From NCBI GenBank assembly GCA_041748615.1, contig JBGTCY010000028.1:1-8616 (forward strand): a stretch of 8,616 nucleotides of DNA. The letters run 5' to 3'. Made by a program: the position numbers and the translations under genes. The notes below the pieces were generated by a model, which had not been told where the DNA came from, did no database searches, and was given only the letters and a program-made list of their open reading frames with translations. This DNA comes from JBGTCY01 sp041748615. GTDB lineage: Bacteria; Bacteroidota; Bacteroidia; Chitinophagales; CAIOSU01. Positions 1 through 5,211 of the stretch are shown here, piece after piece; within the stretch, counting starts at the first letter, position 1; every line of letters starts with the position of its first letter.

Positions 1-637
1 AACCTTCTTCCCGCATCGTGTCAATGTAATCTTTCAAAAAGTCAAACCCTTTGAGCAAAATATTCTTGTCAATATCTTTTGGGGTAATGTTTTCTAAATC
101 AATTTCATATTTCGTGTAGGATTCATATTGAAAAGTGGAAAAATTTGCCGGATTATTGGTGCTTTTGGCGGCAACTATTTTTTTGAAGAAAACAGCAACA
201 GGGTCTTCTCCCGGACGCACCACAATTTCATCAATATTGTAACTCTCGGACTGTAGCTGAAAGTGAATGACCTGTTCCGCCTGTTGCCCGACAGCCTTCA
301 CCTCGTTGACATATCCTAATGAAGAAGCAACCAATGAATCCGTCTTACCGCGCAATTCCAAACTGTAGCTCCCATCTAACCCGGTAACAGTTCCATGAAA
401 CTTTCCATACACGACCACATTGGCATAAGGAATCGGTTCGCCTGATTCCTTGTCAGTCACCGTGCCTGTGACAAGAGTAACCTGGGAAAAAGCGGGGATA
501 AAAAATAAAATGGCTAAGGCTGAAAAAGCAACCCGCAAAAAATTGCTCAAAAGATTTTTTTTGATAAAGTTAAGTAGGAATTTAAACAAGAATAGAAAGC
601 GGCATTTCTCTGATTGAAAAATCATCAACCTGCGCAT
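1..637 (-). CDS. DUF5686 family exported protein with carboxypeptidase-like regulatory domain (N-terminal part, cut by window edge)
   Basis: Reading the minus strand from ATG at 637 gives about 212 codons without a stop up to the window edge. A hydrophobic stretch (about residues 33-50, ending PAFSQ) looks like a signal peptide. It is followed by a CarboxypepD_reg-like beta domain (about 54-125) with the typical GTVTDKESGEPIPYANV opening and a GLDGSYSL turn. The linker DEIVVRPGEDP leads into the start of a DUF5686 region (KSTNNPANFSTFQYESYTKY). Family members are Bacteroidota cell-envelope proteins, usually over 800 residues, of unknown biochemical role. The start is uncertain: ATG at 637 or 625, or TTG at 550. 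The last would leave a more normal signal-peptide length, because about 30 residues precede the hydrophobic core from the ATG starts. A consensus promoter lies at 688-717. The domain assignment is from recognised motifs; the function is unknown. Confidence 0.85.
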   Translation of the reverse strand, partial: MRRLMIFQSEKCRFLFLFKFLLNFIKKNLLSNFLRVAFSALAILFFIPAFSQVTLVTGTVTDKESGEPIPYANVVVYGKFHGTVTGLDGSYSLELRGKTDSLVASSLGYVNEVKAVGQQAEQVIHFQLQSESYNIDEIVVRPGEDPVAVFFKKIVAAKSTNNPANFSTFQYESYTKYEIDLENITPKDIDKNILLKGFDFLKDYIDTMREEG

Positions 638-687
638 TGGCAACTTTTAAGCCATCTTCTTTTTCATATAAAAATTAGCGAAGTTTT

Positions 688-717
688 CAAAAATAATTTG
701 CGGCTGTTTGTTAACAA
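688..717 (-). promoter_or_regulatory. Bacteroidota-type promoter for the DUF5686 gene
   Basis: On the minus strand TTG (717-715), a 19-nt spacer and TATTTTTG (695-688) match the Bacteroidota primary sigma consensus TTG-N19/21-TAnnTTTG exactly. Transcription would begin near 681, leaving a leader of about 45 nt before the ATG at 637. The match is by eye only, in an AT-rich gap where chance matches are easier. Confidence 0.6.
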
Positions 718-741
718 TTCAATAAAAAAAATTAGATTTTG
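708..741 (+). promoter_or_regulatory. Weak candidate promoter for the restriction-enzyme remnant
   Basis: On the plus strand TTG (708-710), a 22-nt spacer and TAGATTTTG (733-741) resemble the TTG/TAnnTTTG pair, but with one extra T in the -7 box. It overlaps the opposite-strand promoter at 688-717, so the gap 638-760 could be a divergent promoter. This is tentative. Confidence 0.25.
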
Positions 742-760
742 AACAAGCAATTTTGTTTTA

Positions 761-1345
761 ATGTCTGAATCACCTTCCGAATTTTCAATGGCTGAAGAAC
801 CCCGCGTTTCGCTGAAAAAAATTTCTCCGAAAGCCGCTGTCGTTTTAGATTTCCTCTCGAAAATTCAAAAGGCGAACAAGGAACTCACCAAAAAAGAAAT
901 GTTAAAAGACCTGCTGCACCGCCTCTACGCGGGCGACAAGGAAATCAACGCTCTCATTGATAAAATCAGCAGGGGCGCGGAGACTACGGTGCTGAATATC
1001 CCGCGCAAGGACAAGCTGCATCGCGGGAGCGCGGATACGCTCTAGAATAAAATCATCATCGAGTTCGAAATCAATCTGAAAGTTTCGCTCAAACATGCGA
1101 AGGAGCAGTTGGCGGGCTACCTGCTCGGGCAATTCAATTCGGGCGAGGGTTACAACTTCACGCTAAGTGCTTCCAATTTCATCACCTGGAAAATATTTGC
1201 GCCCGACATATCCTGCTTGGATAAAATCGAATCACTGAAAGAAGACGAGTTGAAGTTGAATGAAGTGGCGACCGCTTCATTCACGCTCACCGAACACAAC
1301 GCGGAAGAATTTTACTATTGGCTGGTGAAGAAAATTATAGGTTAA
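761..1345 (+). pseudogene. Remnant of a restriction-enzyme/N-6 methylase protein: N-terminal nuclease domain with in-frame amber and truncated C-terminus
   Basis: One reading frame runs from ATG 761 to TAA 1343-1345 (195 codons), broken only by TAG at 1043-1045 (codon 95). The text on both sides belongs together: upstream ends HRGSADTL and downstream continues NKIIIEFE. This matches a PD-(D/E)XK-like block (R88, D92, then E101-x-E103) as found at the N-terminus of type IIG-like restriction-modification proteins in Bacteroidota. The interrupted codon is where I would expect Tyr (TAT/TAC to TAG). Later text (AKEQLAGYLLGQ, FITWKIFAPD, AEEFYYWL) also fits that family from memory. Full proteins are far longer and include a methylase domain; here the frame stops after about 194 residues, just before the repeat block at 1353. 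By eye, GC is higher around 920-1130 than in the flanks. The family is an inference; the interruption is directly visible. Confidence 0.7.
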
Positions 1346-1352
1346 TTACCCA

Positions 1353-1469
1353 CGCTCGCGTCTCGCGAGTGTGTAGCATTTGCCAGCCTCCGGCTGATAA
1401 TCTTTTCATAAAAAAATCTCCGGCAAGATGCCGGTGAATAGTTTCCACTCTCCAGAGGCGAGCGGAGGC
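1353..1469. repeat. REPIN-like palindromic repeat, copy 1
   Basis: This is a 117-nt unit of four short hairpins: a CTCGCG stem with TCT loop (1355-1369), CAGCC/GGCTG with TCC loop (1384-1396), CCGGC/GCCGG (1420-1434), and a slightly mismatched CTCTCC-AGA-GGCGAG (about 1448-1462). The last two, read on the minus strand, resemble the first two, so the unit as a whole is an imperfect inverted repeat. It is about 85% identical to copy 2 by hand count, with a 1-nt length difference in the central A/T-rich spacer. It begins 7 nt after the end of the restriction-enzyme remnant. Confidence 0.85.
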
Positions 1470-1480
1470 AAACATGCCCT

Positions 1481-1596
1481 CGCTCGCATCTTGCGAGCGT
1501 GAGCTATCCTCCAGCCTCCGGCTGGTAATCTTTTCATAATAATCCTCCGGCAAGATGCCGGTAGATAGTTTCCACTCGCCAGAGGCGAGCGGAGGC
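1481..1596. repeat. REPIN-like palindromic repeat, copy 2
   Basis: This is the second unit, 128 nt downstream of copy 1 and separated from it by 11 nt. Its hairpins are cleaner: an 8-bp CGCTCGCA/TGCGAGCG stem with TCT loop (1481-1499), CCAGCC/GGCTGG with TCC loop (1511-1525), CCGGC/GCCGG (1547-1561), and CTCGCC/GGCGAG with AGA loop (1575-1589). The reverse complement of the right half aligns with the left half at 22 of 28 positions across the outer hairpin and the CTATC that follows. That is a two-REPs-facing-each-other layout. No protein reading of it is convincing. It ends about 50 nt before the amidase start. Confidence 0.85.
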
Positions 1597-1647
1597 GTAT
1601 TGTATTCTTTCCCTATCATTGTAAAAAAAACAAACTCAACTATCTTC

Positions 1648-3072
1648 ATGAAACTGCTCCGCCTTTCGGCAACTCAATTGGCAACGCTTATTCGGAATCA
1701 GGAAGTCACCTCGGTTGAAGTTGTTCAAAGACACATCGAACAAGCGAAAAAAGTGAATCCGGTGATTAACGCGATTGTCAAAGACCGTTATGAAGATGCG
1801 TTGGTGGATGCCCGGCAAGCTGATGAAAAAGTTAAACGGGGTGAACCATTGCCTCCGTTTCATGGCGTTCCGTGCACGATTAAAGAGTGTTTTGCATTGA
1901 AAGGAATGCCCAACAGCAGCGGATTGGTGAGCCGTAAAAATTTGATTGCAACCGAAAACGCGCCTGCCGTTCAACGCATCTTAGACAGTGGCGCGATTCC
2001 GTTGGGAGTTACCAACACTTCCGAATTGTGCATGTGGTATGAAAGCGCCAATAAAATTTACGGGCGTACCAAAAATCCTTACAACTCAAAACGGATTGTT
2101 GGCGGCAGTTCCGGTGGTGAAGGAGCGATTATCGGTTCCGGTGCATCGCCCTTCGGCTTAGGCTCCGACATTGGCGGCTCCATCCGCATGCCCGCTTTTT
2201 TCAATGGAGTGTTCGGACACAAAGGCAGCGGTGGGCTGATTCCCAATCGCGGTCAGTTTCCGGTGCCGGAAAAACCGATTCGTTACCTAAGTACGGGTCC
2301 CCTCTGCCGTAAAGCAGAAGACTTGTTGCCGTTAATCCAATTGCTCAAAGGGCCGGATAGTCTTGACAAGTCCACTTTTGAGTTTCCATTGCAGGAACAT
2401 CCCACGGTGGATTACGCTACGCTTCAAATTATCAAACCGGGTGAAATCAACTGGAAGCCGGTCGAACCCGAATTGCGACAGGCGTTGGAAAAAGCAATGA
2501 GCCATCTTCAGCAGAAGGGCGCGAAAATCAAAGAAGTGAAACTTCCCGCATTCAACAAAGCGTTTGACATCTGGTCATCCACGATGGCGAAAGACAGCGG
2601 CAAAGACGGGTTTATAAAACTATTGGGCTATGAAAGTCAACTGACGATTTGGAAACATTTGTTTTTATCCATGTTGCGGATGTCTCCGCACACATTTCCA
2701 ACCATCATGCTGGCGCTCACGGAAAACTCAACCTGGCTCGTACCCAAAAGGATGGAACGCATGATTCAACTCGGACAAGACATCAAAACGGAACTGGAAC
2801 AACTGCTTTCAGGCAATACGATATTACTGTTTGCGCCCCATCCGAGAGTCGCGCCCCCGCACTATTTTCCTTTGTTGCGTCCGTTCAGCTTTGTTTATAC
2901 CGCCATTCTCAATATTGCTGAAATACCGGTCACCCAGGTGCCGTTAGGATTGAGCAGCATGGGACTGCCGCTTGGCGTGCAGGTGGGAACCGCTCATGGC
3001 AATGATGCCTTGACGATTGCGGTAGCGCTTGAACTGGAAAAAGCGTTTGGGGGGTGGGTATTGCCGGAGTGA
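1648..3072 (+). CDS. Amidase-signature family hydrolase (FAAH-like)
   Basis: The gene encodes 474 residues from ATG 1648 to TGA. It is an amidase-signature enzyme, a family that hydrolyses amide bonds through a Ser-cisSer-Lys triad. The likely triad is K79 (in TIKE), S154 (GGSSGGE) and S178 (GSDIGGSIR), spaced as in fatty acid amide hydrolase. The glycine/serine-rich core spans about 151-200 and continues FFNGVFGHKGSGGLIPN. Length is normal for the family and the gene looks intact. An in-frame reading from ATG 1555 would add 31 residues encoded inside the repeat; I reject it because family homology begins at MKLLRLSATQL. There are no gatB or gatC neighbours, and the core is more FAAH-like than GatA-like, so a role in tRNA-Gln amidation is unlikely. 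The substrate is unknown; fatty acyl amides or other small amides are possible. It has no signal peptide, so it is probably cytoplasmic. Confidence 0.92.
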   Translation: MKLLRLSATQLATLIRNQEVTSVEVVQRHIEQAKKVNPVINAIVKDRYEDALVDARQADEKVKRGEPLPPFHGVPCTIKECFALKGMPNSSGLVSRKNLIATENAPAVQRILDSGAIPLGVTNTSELCMWYESANKIYGRTKNPYNSKRIVGGSSGGEGAIIGSGASPFGLGSDIGGSIRMPAFFNGVFGHKGSGGLIPNRGQFPVPEKPIRYLSTGPLCRKAEDLLPLIQLLKGPDSLDKSTFEFPLQEHPTVDYATLQIIKPGEINWKPVEPELRQALEKAMSHLQQKGAKIKEVKLPAFNKAFDIWSSTMAKDSGKDGFIKLLGYESQLTIWKHLFLSMLRMSPHTFPTIMLALTENSTWLVPKRMERMIQLGQDIKTELEQLLSGNTILLFAPHPRVAPPHYFPLLRPFSFVYTAILNIAEIPVTQVPLGLSSMGLPLGVQVGTAHGNDALTIAVALELEKAFGGWVLPE

Positions 3073-3076
3073 AGGC

Positions 3077-3116
3077 AAAAAAAAATCCGCGATGTTTTCA
3101 CCGCGGATTTTTTTTT
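3077..3116. terminator. Bidirectional terminator between amidase and cold-shock gene
   Basis: A perfect 15-bp stem (3077-3091 with 3102-3116) encloses a 10-nt loop. Nine A/T pairs form the base, so each strand has a CCGCG-type stem followed by a T-run. It starts 4 nt after the amidase stop and lies 16 nt beyond the cold-shock stop, serving both convergent genes. Confidence 0.93.
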
Positions 3117-3132
3117 CTGGATATTAATTTAT

Positions 3133-3327
3133 CTATGCAGCAACCTGAACATTTACAGCGTTCGGACCTTTTTTGCCTTCAGTTACTTCAAAAGTAACTT
3201 CATCGCCTTCACGAATATCCTCTTTTAAACCGGAAACGTGTACAAAGACATCTTTTCCTGTTTCATTGTCGCAAATAAATCCAAATCCTTTGGATTCATT
3301 AAAAAACTTTACTTTACCTTTTTTCAT
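3133..3327 (-). CDS. Cold-shock domain protein (Csp family)
   Basis: The product is a 64-residue single cold-shock (OB-fold) domain that binds single-stranded RNA/DNA and acts as an RNA chaperone. RNP1 is visible as KGFGFI (13-18) and RNP2 as VFVHV (27-31). The opening KKGKVKFFN and the closing GPNAVNV are standard for the family, and the length is slightly under E. coli CspA (70). The ATG at 3327 is the only sensible start. It lies 64 nt downstream of the recombinase stop on the same strand. It probably has its own promoter (3358-3365), which leaves a leader of only about 25 nt, so the long structured cold-sensing leader of E. coli cspA seems absent. Which csp paralogue it is cannot be told. 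Confidence 0.96.
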   Translation of the reverse strand: MKKGKVKFFNESKGFGFICDNETGKDVFVHVSGLKEDIREGDEVTFEVTEGKKGPNAVNVQVAA

Positions 3328-3357
3328 TTTTTAAATTTGTTAATAATTAATAATGGA

Positions 3358-3365
3358 CAAAGCTA
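3358..3365 (-). promoter_or_regulatory. -7 promoter box upstream of the cold-shock gene
   Basis: TAGCTTTG on the minus strand (3365-3358) is an exact TAnnTTTG box 30 nt ahead of the ATG. No clear TTG lies 19-21 nt upstream, so the -33 element is weak or missing. It suggests transcription independent of the recombinase gene. Confidence 0.45.
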
Positions 3366-3391
3366 ACTAATTTATTTTGGAATATTATTTT

Positions 3392-4297
3392 TCATTTCCG
3401 ATAGCGCGGATGAAAGCTGAGAATGGTTTCTCGCAGGTACTCACGGTCGAGGTGGGTGTAGATTTCAGTAGTGGTGATGGAGGCGTGTCCGAGCATCTCC
3501 TGCACCGCCCGCAAATTAGCGCCTCCTTCCACTAGATGCGTGGCAAATGAATGGCGAAACGTGTGCGGACTGATTTTCTTTCGAATGCCCGCCATTTCCG
3601 CAAGCTGCCGGATAATCATAAACACCATCACTCTTGACAACTTGCCGCCTCTTTTATTCAAAAACAAGATGTCTTCACTTTTTTTATCAATCTTCAATTT
3701 TGATCGCGATTCATGGCGGTAGATATTAATATATTTCACCGCGTCAGCTCCAATCGGCACTAAGCGCTCTTTATCGCCCTTGCCGGTCACCTTGATAAAT
3801 TCAAGGTCAAGAAAAAGATGGGAAATGCGCAGGTTAACCAACTCCGAAACCCGCAACCCGCATCCGTAAAGCGTTTCCAGCATGGCTTTGTTACGCGCCC
3901 CGTCCGGTTTGCTGAGGTCAATCACCTGAATCATTGCCGCGATTTCATCATAACTCAACACATCAGGCAGTTTGCGGCTCAGTTTGGGAGCTTCCAGCAA
4001 TTCTGTCGGGTCCACATTCAGCACATCCTCCATCAGCAGATAACGGTAAAAAGCCCTGATACCCGAAATCACCCGCGCCTGCGAGCGGTCGTTGATCTTG
4101 TCTTCATTAATCCAGTTGACAAATTCCTGCAAATGCTCCAGCTTAACATTGAGCGGAGAAATAGTGATTTCATTTTCAAAAAAGTATGAATTCAATAATT
4201 CAATATCATGCAGGTATGCCGCCAACGTGTTTTCGGCAACCGAGCGCTCCAACCGGAGATAGGCGCTAAATCCATGAATGGCGCTTTTCCAATCCAT
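3392..4297 (-). CDS. xerD: Site-specific tyrosine recombinase, XerC/XerD type
   Basis: The product has 301 residues from ATG 4297 (E. coli XerD has 298). It cuts and rejoins DNA at dif sites to resolve chromosome dimers at cell division. An N-terminal SAM-like core-binding domain (about 5-90) precedes the catalytic domain. The full catalytic set is present: R149 (GLRVSEL), K173 (TGKGDKERLVPI), H245 and R248 (HTFRHSF), H271 (LGHAS) and nucleophile Y280 (IYTHLD). The frame stays open to an ATG at 4348, but those 17 extra residues are outside the family domain and would run into the aroQ upstream region, so 4297 is chosen. Housekeeping neighbours and standard length argue for a chromosomal Xer rather than a phage integrase. 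The XerD rather than XerC label is likely but not certain from sequence alone. No clear promoter is seen in the 75-nt divergent gap. Confidence 0.92.
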   Translation of the reverse strand: MDWKSAIHGFSAYLRLERSVAENTLAAYLHDIELLNSYFFENEITISPLNVKLEHLQEFVNWINEDKINDRSQARVISGIRAFYRYLLMEDVLNVDPTELLEAPKLSRKLPDVLSYDEIAAMIQVIDLSKPDGARNKAMLETLYGCGLRVSELVNLRISHLFLDLEFIKVTGKGDKERLVPIGADAVKYINIYRHESRSKLKIDKKSEDILFLNKRGGKLSRVMVFMIIRQLAEMAGIRKKISPHTFRHSFATHLVEGGANLRAVQEMLGHASITTTEIYTHLDREYLRETILSFHPRYRK

Positions 4298-4372
4298 TTT
4301 ATTTTTTGTATAATTGCTTTGACACTTTTCCGAGCGGAATATTTTCAAACAAGATTAACTTATGAAACCAAT

Positions 4373-4810
4373 ATGAAAATCATCATTATCAACGGTCCGA
4401 ATCTTAATTTGTTGGGAAGAAGACAAACCAACATTTACGGCACACGCTCATTTGAAGATTATTTTGAAGAACTGAAAAAAAAATTCCCGGAGGTTGAGTT
4501 GGAATATTTTCAGAGCAATCATGAAGGCGCGCTGATTGACAAACTGCACGAATACGGCTTTTATCATGACGGCATTTTGCTCAATGCCGGAGGCTACACA
4601 CACACTTCCGTAGCCTTGGCGGATGCGGTTGCCGCGATTAAAACACCGGTAGTGGAGGTACACATCTCAAATCCTTACGCCCGTGAATCATTCCGGCATC
4701 AGTCGCTGATAACGGCACATTGCGAAGGAGTGATAGCAGGATTTGGATTGAAAGGCTATCAATATGGCATTCTTTTTCTGAAAGAGCGGTATGCCGAAAA
4801 AAAGGAGTAA
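4373..4810 (+). CDS. aroQ: Type II 3-dehydroquinate dehydratase
   Basis: The product has 145 residues, the normal length for a type II dehydroquinase. It converts 3-dehydroquinate to 3-dehydroshikimate in the shikimate pathway to aromatic amino acids; the family forms cytoplasmic dodecamers. Family motifs occur in order: INGPNLNLLGRR (6-17, with N12 and the loop arginines), catalytic Y22 (IYG), SNHEGALIDKLHE (48-60), N71 in LNAGGYTHTS, H97 in EVHISNP, and R104/R108 in RESFRH. The frame is open further upstream, but the family start is MKIIIINGPN at 4373. It is divergent from xerD. A four-codon mini-ORF (ATG 4362) ends in a TGA that overlaps the aroQ ATG. The tRNA-Arg promoter begins 7 nt after the stop codon. 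Confidence 0.96.
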   Translation: MKIIIINGPNLNLLGRRQTNIYGTRSFEDYFEELKKKFPEVELEYFQSNHEGALIDKLHEYGFYHDGILLNAGGYTHTSVALADAVAAIKTPVVEVHISNPYARESFRHQSLITAHCEGVIAGFGLKGYQYGILFLKERYAEKKE

Positions 4811-4816
4811 ACATTT

Positions 4817-4847
4817 TTGAAAGGCGGAATGATTTTTAATAACTTTG
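4817..4847 (+). promoter_or_regulatory. Promoter of tRNA-Arg
   Basis: TTG (4817-4819), a 20-nt spacer and TAACTTTG (4840-4847) match the Bacteroidota consensus exactly. The start point would lie near 4854, about 10 nt before the tRNA 5' end. The position directly ahead of a stable RNA gene makes this the most convincing promoter in the window. Confidence 0.8.
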
Positions 4848-4864
4848 CGTTCGCAGTAAAAAAA

Positions 4865-4938
4865 GCACCCGTAGCTCAACTGGATAGAGCATCTGACTAC
4901 GGATCAGAAGGTTTGGGGTTCGAATCCCTACGGGTGTG
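4865..4938 (+). tRNA. tRNA-Arg (anticodon ACG)
   Basis: A full cloverleaf of 74 nt can be drawn: acceptor GCACCCG/CGGGTGT with a G1-U72 wobble, then TA, a GCTC/GAGC D-arm, anticodon stem TCTGA/TCAGA with loop CTACGGA, a 5-nt variable loop (AGGTT), and T-arm TGGGG/CCCTA with loop TTCGAAT. Anticodon ACG reads CGU, and after A34-to-inosine editing (TadA) also CGC and CGA. The discriminator base is G, followed by CGG, so the 3' CCA is not encoded and must be added by the CCA-adding enzyme. It has its own promoter and terminator. Confidence 0.97.
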
Positions 4939-4941
4939 CGG

Positions 4942-4978
4942 AAAAAGCAATTGAGCAATCAGTTGCTTTTTTTATTTT
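4942..4978 (+). terminator. Terminator after tRNA-Arg
   Basis: The stem AAAAAGCAA/TTGCTTTTT (4942-4950 with 4963-4971) with a 12-nt loop runs into a T-rich tail, starting 4 nt after the tRNA. The stem is A/T-rich and only moderately stable. Confidence 0.7.
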
Positions 4979-5003
4979 GAAGAAAACCAATGAACATTTA
5001 ATG

Positions 5004-5151
5004 CGGGCTAAAGCCCGTCAGGCTTGGGTTATATCCCATCACCCAGCGTTAAAGCGCGGTGCGATGGAATACCCGTCAATACCGGGCTTAAGTTCAAAAC
5101 AAGATTTTTTAGTCAGGCAATAGTAAAAAAATCATTACTGGGCTTTAGCCC
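5004..5151. repeat. Second palindromic repeat cluster with GGGCTAAAGCCC ends
   Basis: The block is bounded by CGGGCTAAAGCCCG (5004-5017) and GGGCTTTAGCCC (5140-5151), inverted copies of the same near-palindrome. Between them lie more hairpins: GGGTTATATCCC (5026-5037), CCATC/GATGG enclosing ACC/GGT and GCG/CGC with a TTAAAG loop (5036-5067), CCCG/CGGG (5072-5086), and GATTTTTT/AAAAAAATC (5103-5133). It sits between the tRNA terminator and the floA terminator, so it need not be transcribed from either side. Its sequence is unrelated to the repeats at 1353-1596. An 87-codon plus-strand reading across it is not credible as a gene. Confidence 0.75.
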
Positions 5152-5153
5152 CC

Positions 5154-5185
5154 AAAAAAAACAGCCGGCTATCCACCGGCTGTTT
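5154..5185 (-). terminator. Terminator of the lipoprotein-nfeD-floA operon
   Basis: On the minus strand a perfect 10-bp stem (5185-5176 with 5168-5159, AAACAGCCGG/CCGGCTGTTT) with a 7-nt loop is followed by a run of eight T (5161-5154, the first three in the stem). It lies 26 nt beyond the floA stop codon. Confidence 0.93.
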
Positions 5186-5211
5186 CAGTTGATTCCACAC
5201 ATCACAAATCT

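Larger units (their letters stand above)
1346..1647. other. Gene-free stretch between the remnant and the amidase
   Basis: These 302 nt are almost entirely the two REPIN-like units. The last 50 nt (1598-1647) are A/T-rich and must hold any amidase promoter. TATTCTTT near 1603 is a poor -7 match, and I see no convincing promoter. No terminator with a T-run is present, although the hairpins could slow read-through. Confidence 0.7.

Noticed and set aside
902..1132. Minus-strand 76-codon open frame antisense to the restriction remnant.
   Set aside because: It has no recognisable domain and arises from the skewed codons of the plus-strand remnant, whose protein text is family-like on both sides of the amber codon.
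761..1345. Amber codon as programmed pyrrolysine or read-through.
   Set aside because: Another gene in the window (cold-shock) ends naturally in TAG, no suppressor or Pyl gene is visible, and the protein is truncated at its C-terminus as well. Decay is simpler.
1353..1596. Tandem repeats as a CRISPR array.
   Set aside because: There are only two units of about 117 nt with an 11-nt spacer and multiple internal hairpins; there is no repeat-spacer periodicity and no cas gene.
1555..1647. An in-frame 31-residue N-terminal extension of the amidase from ATG 1555.
   Set aside because: It is encoded by the REPIN-like repeat and spacer. The family homology starts at ATG 1648, and a repeat-derived leader peptide has no support.
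2649..2921. Alternative-frame 90-codon frame inside the amidase.
   Set aside because: It lies wholly within a well-supported amidase frame and has no family resemblance.
1648..3072. Amidase as GatA of the Glu-tRNA(Gln) amidotransferase.
   Set aside because: No gatB or gatC is nearby, and the core motif and flanks resemble FAAH-like amidases more than GatA.
3392..4297. Recombinase plus tRNA as an integrated element with attachment site.
   Set aside because: The recombinase has standard Xer length and motifs with housekeeping neighbours. I saw no direct repeat of the tRNA 3' end in the window and no phage or conjugation genes.
4298..4348. Upstream start (ATG 4348) for the recombinase.
   Set aside because: The extra 17 residues lie outside the Xer domain and would use up most of the divergent gap. 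MDWKSAIHGF at 4297 gives the family length.
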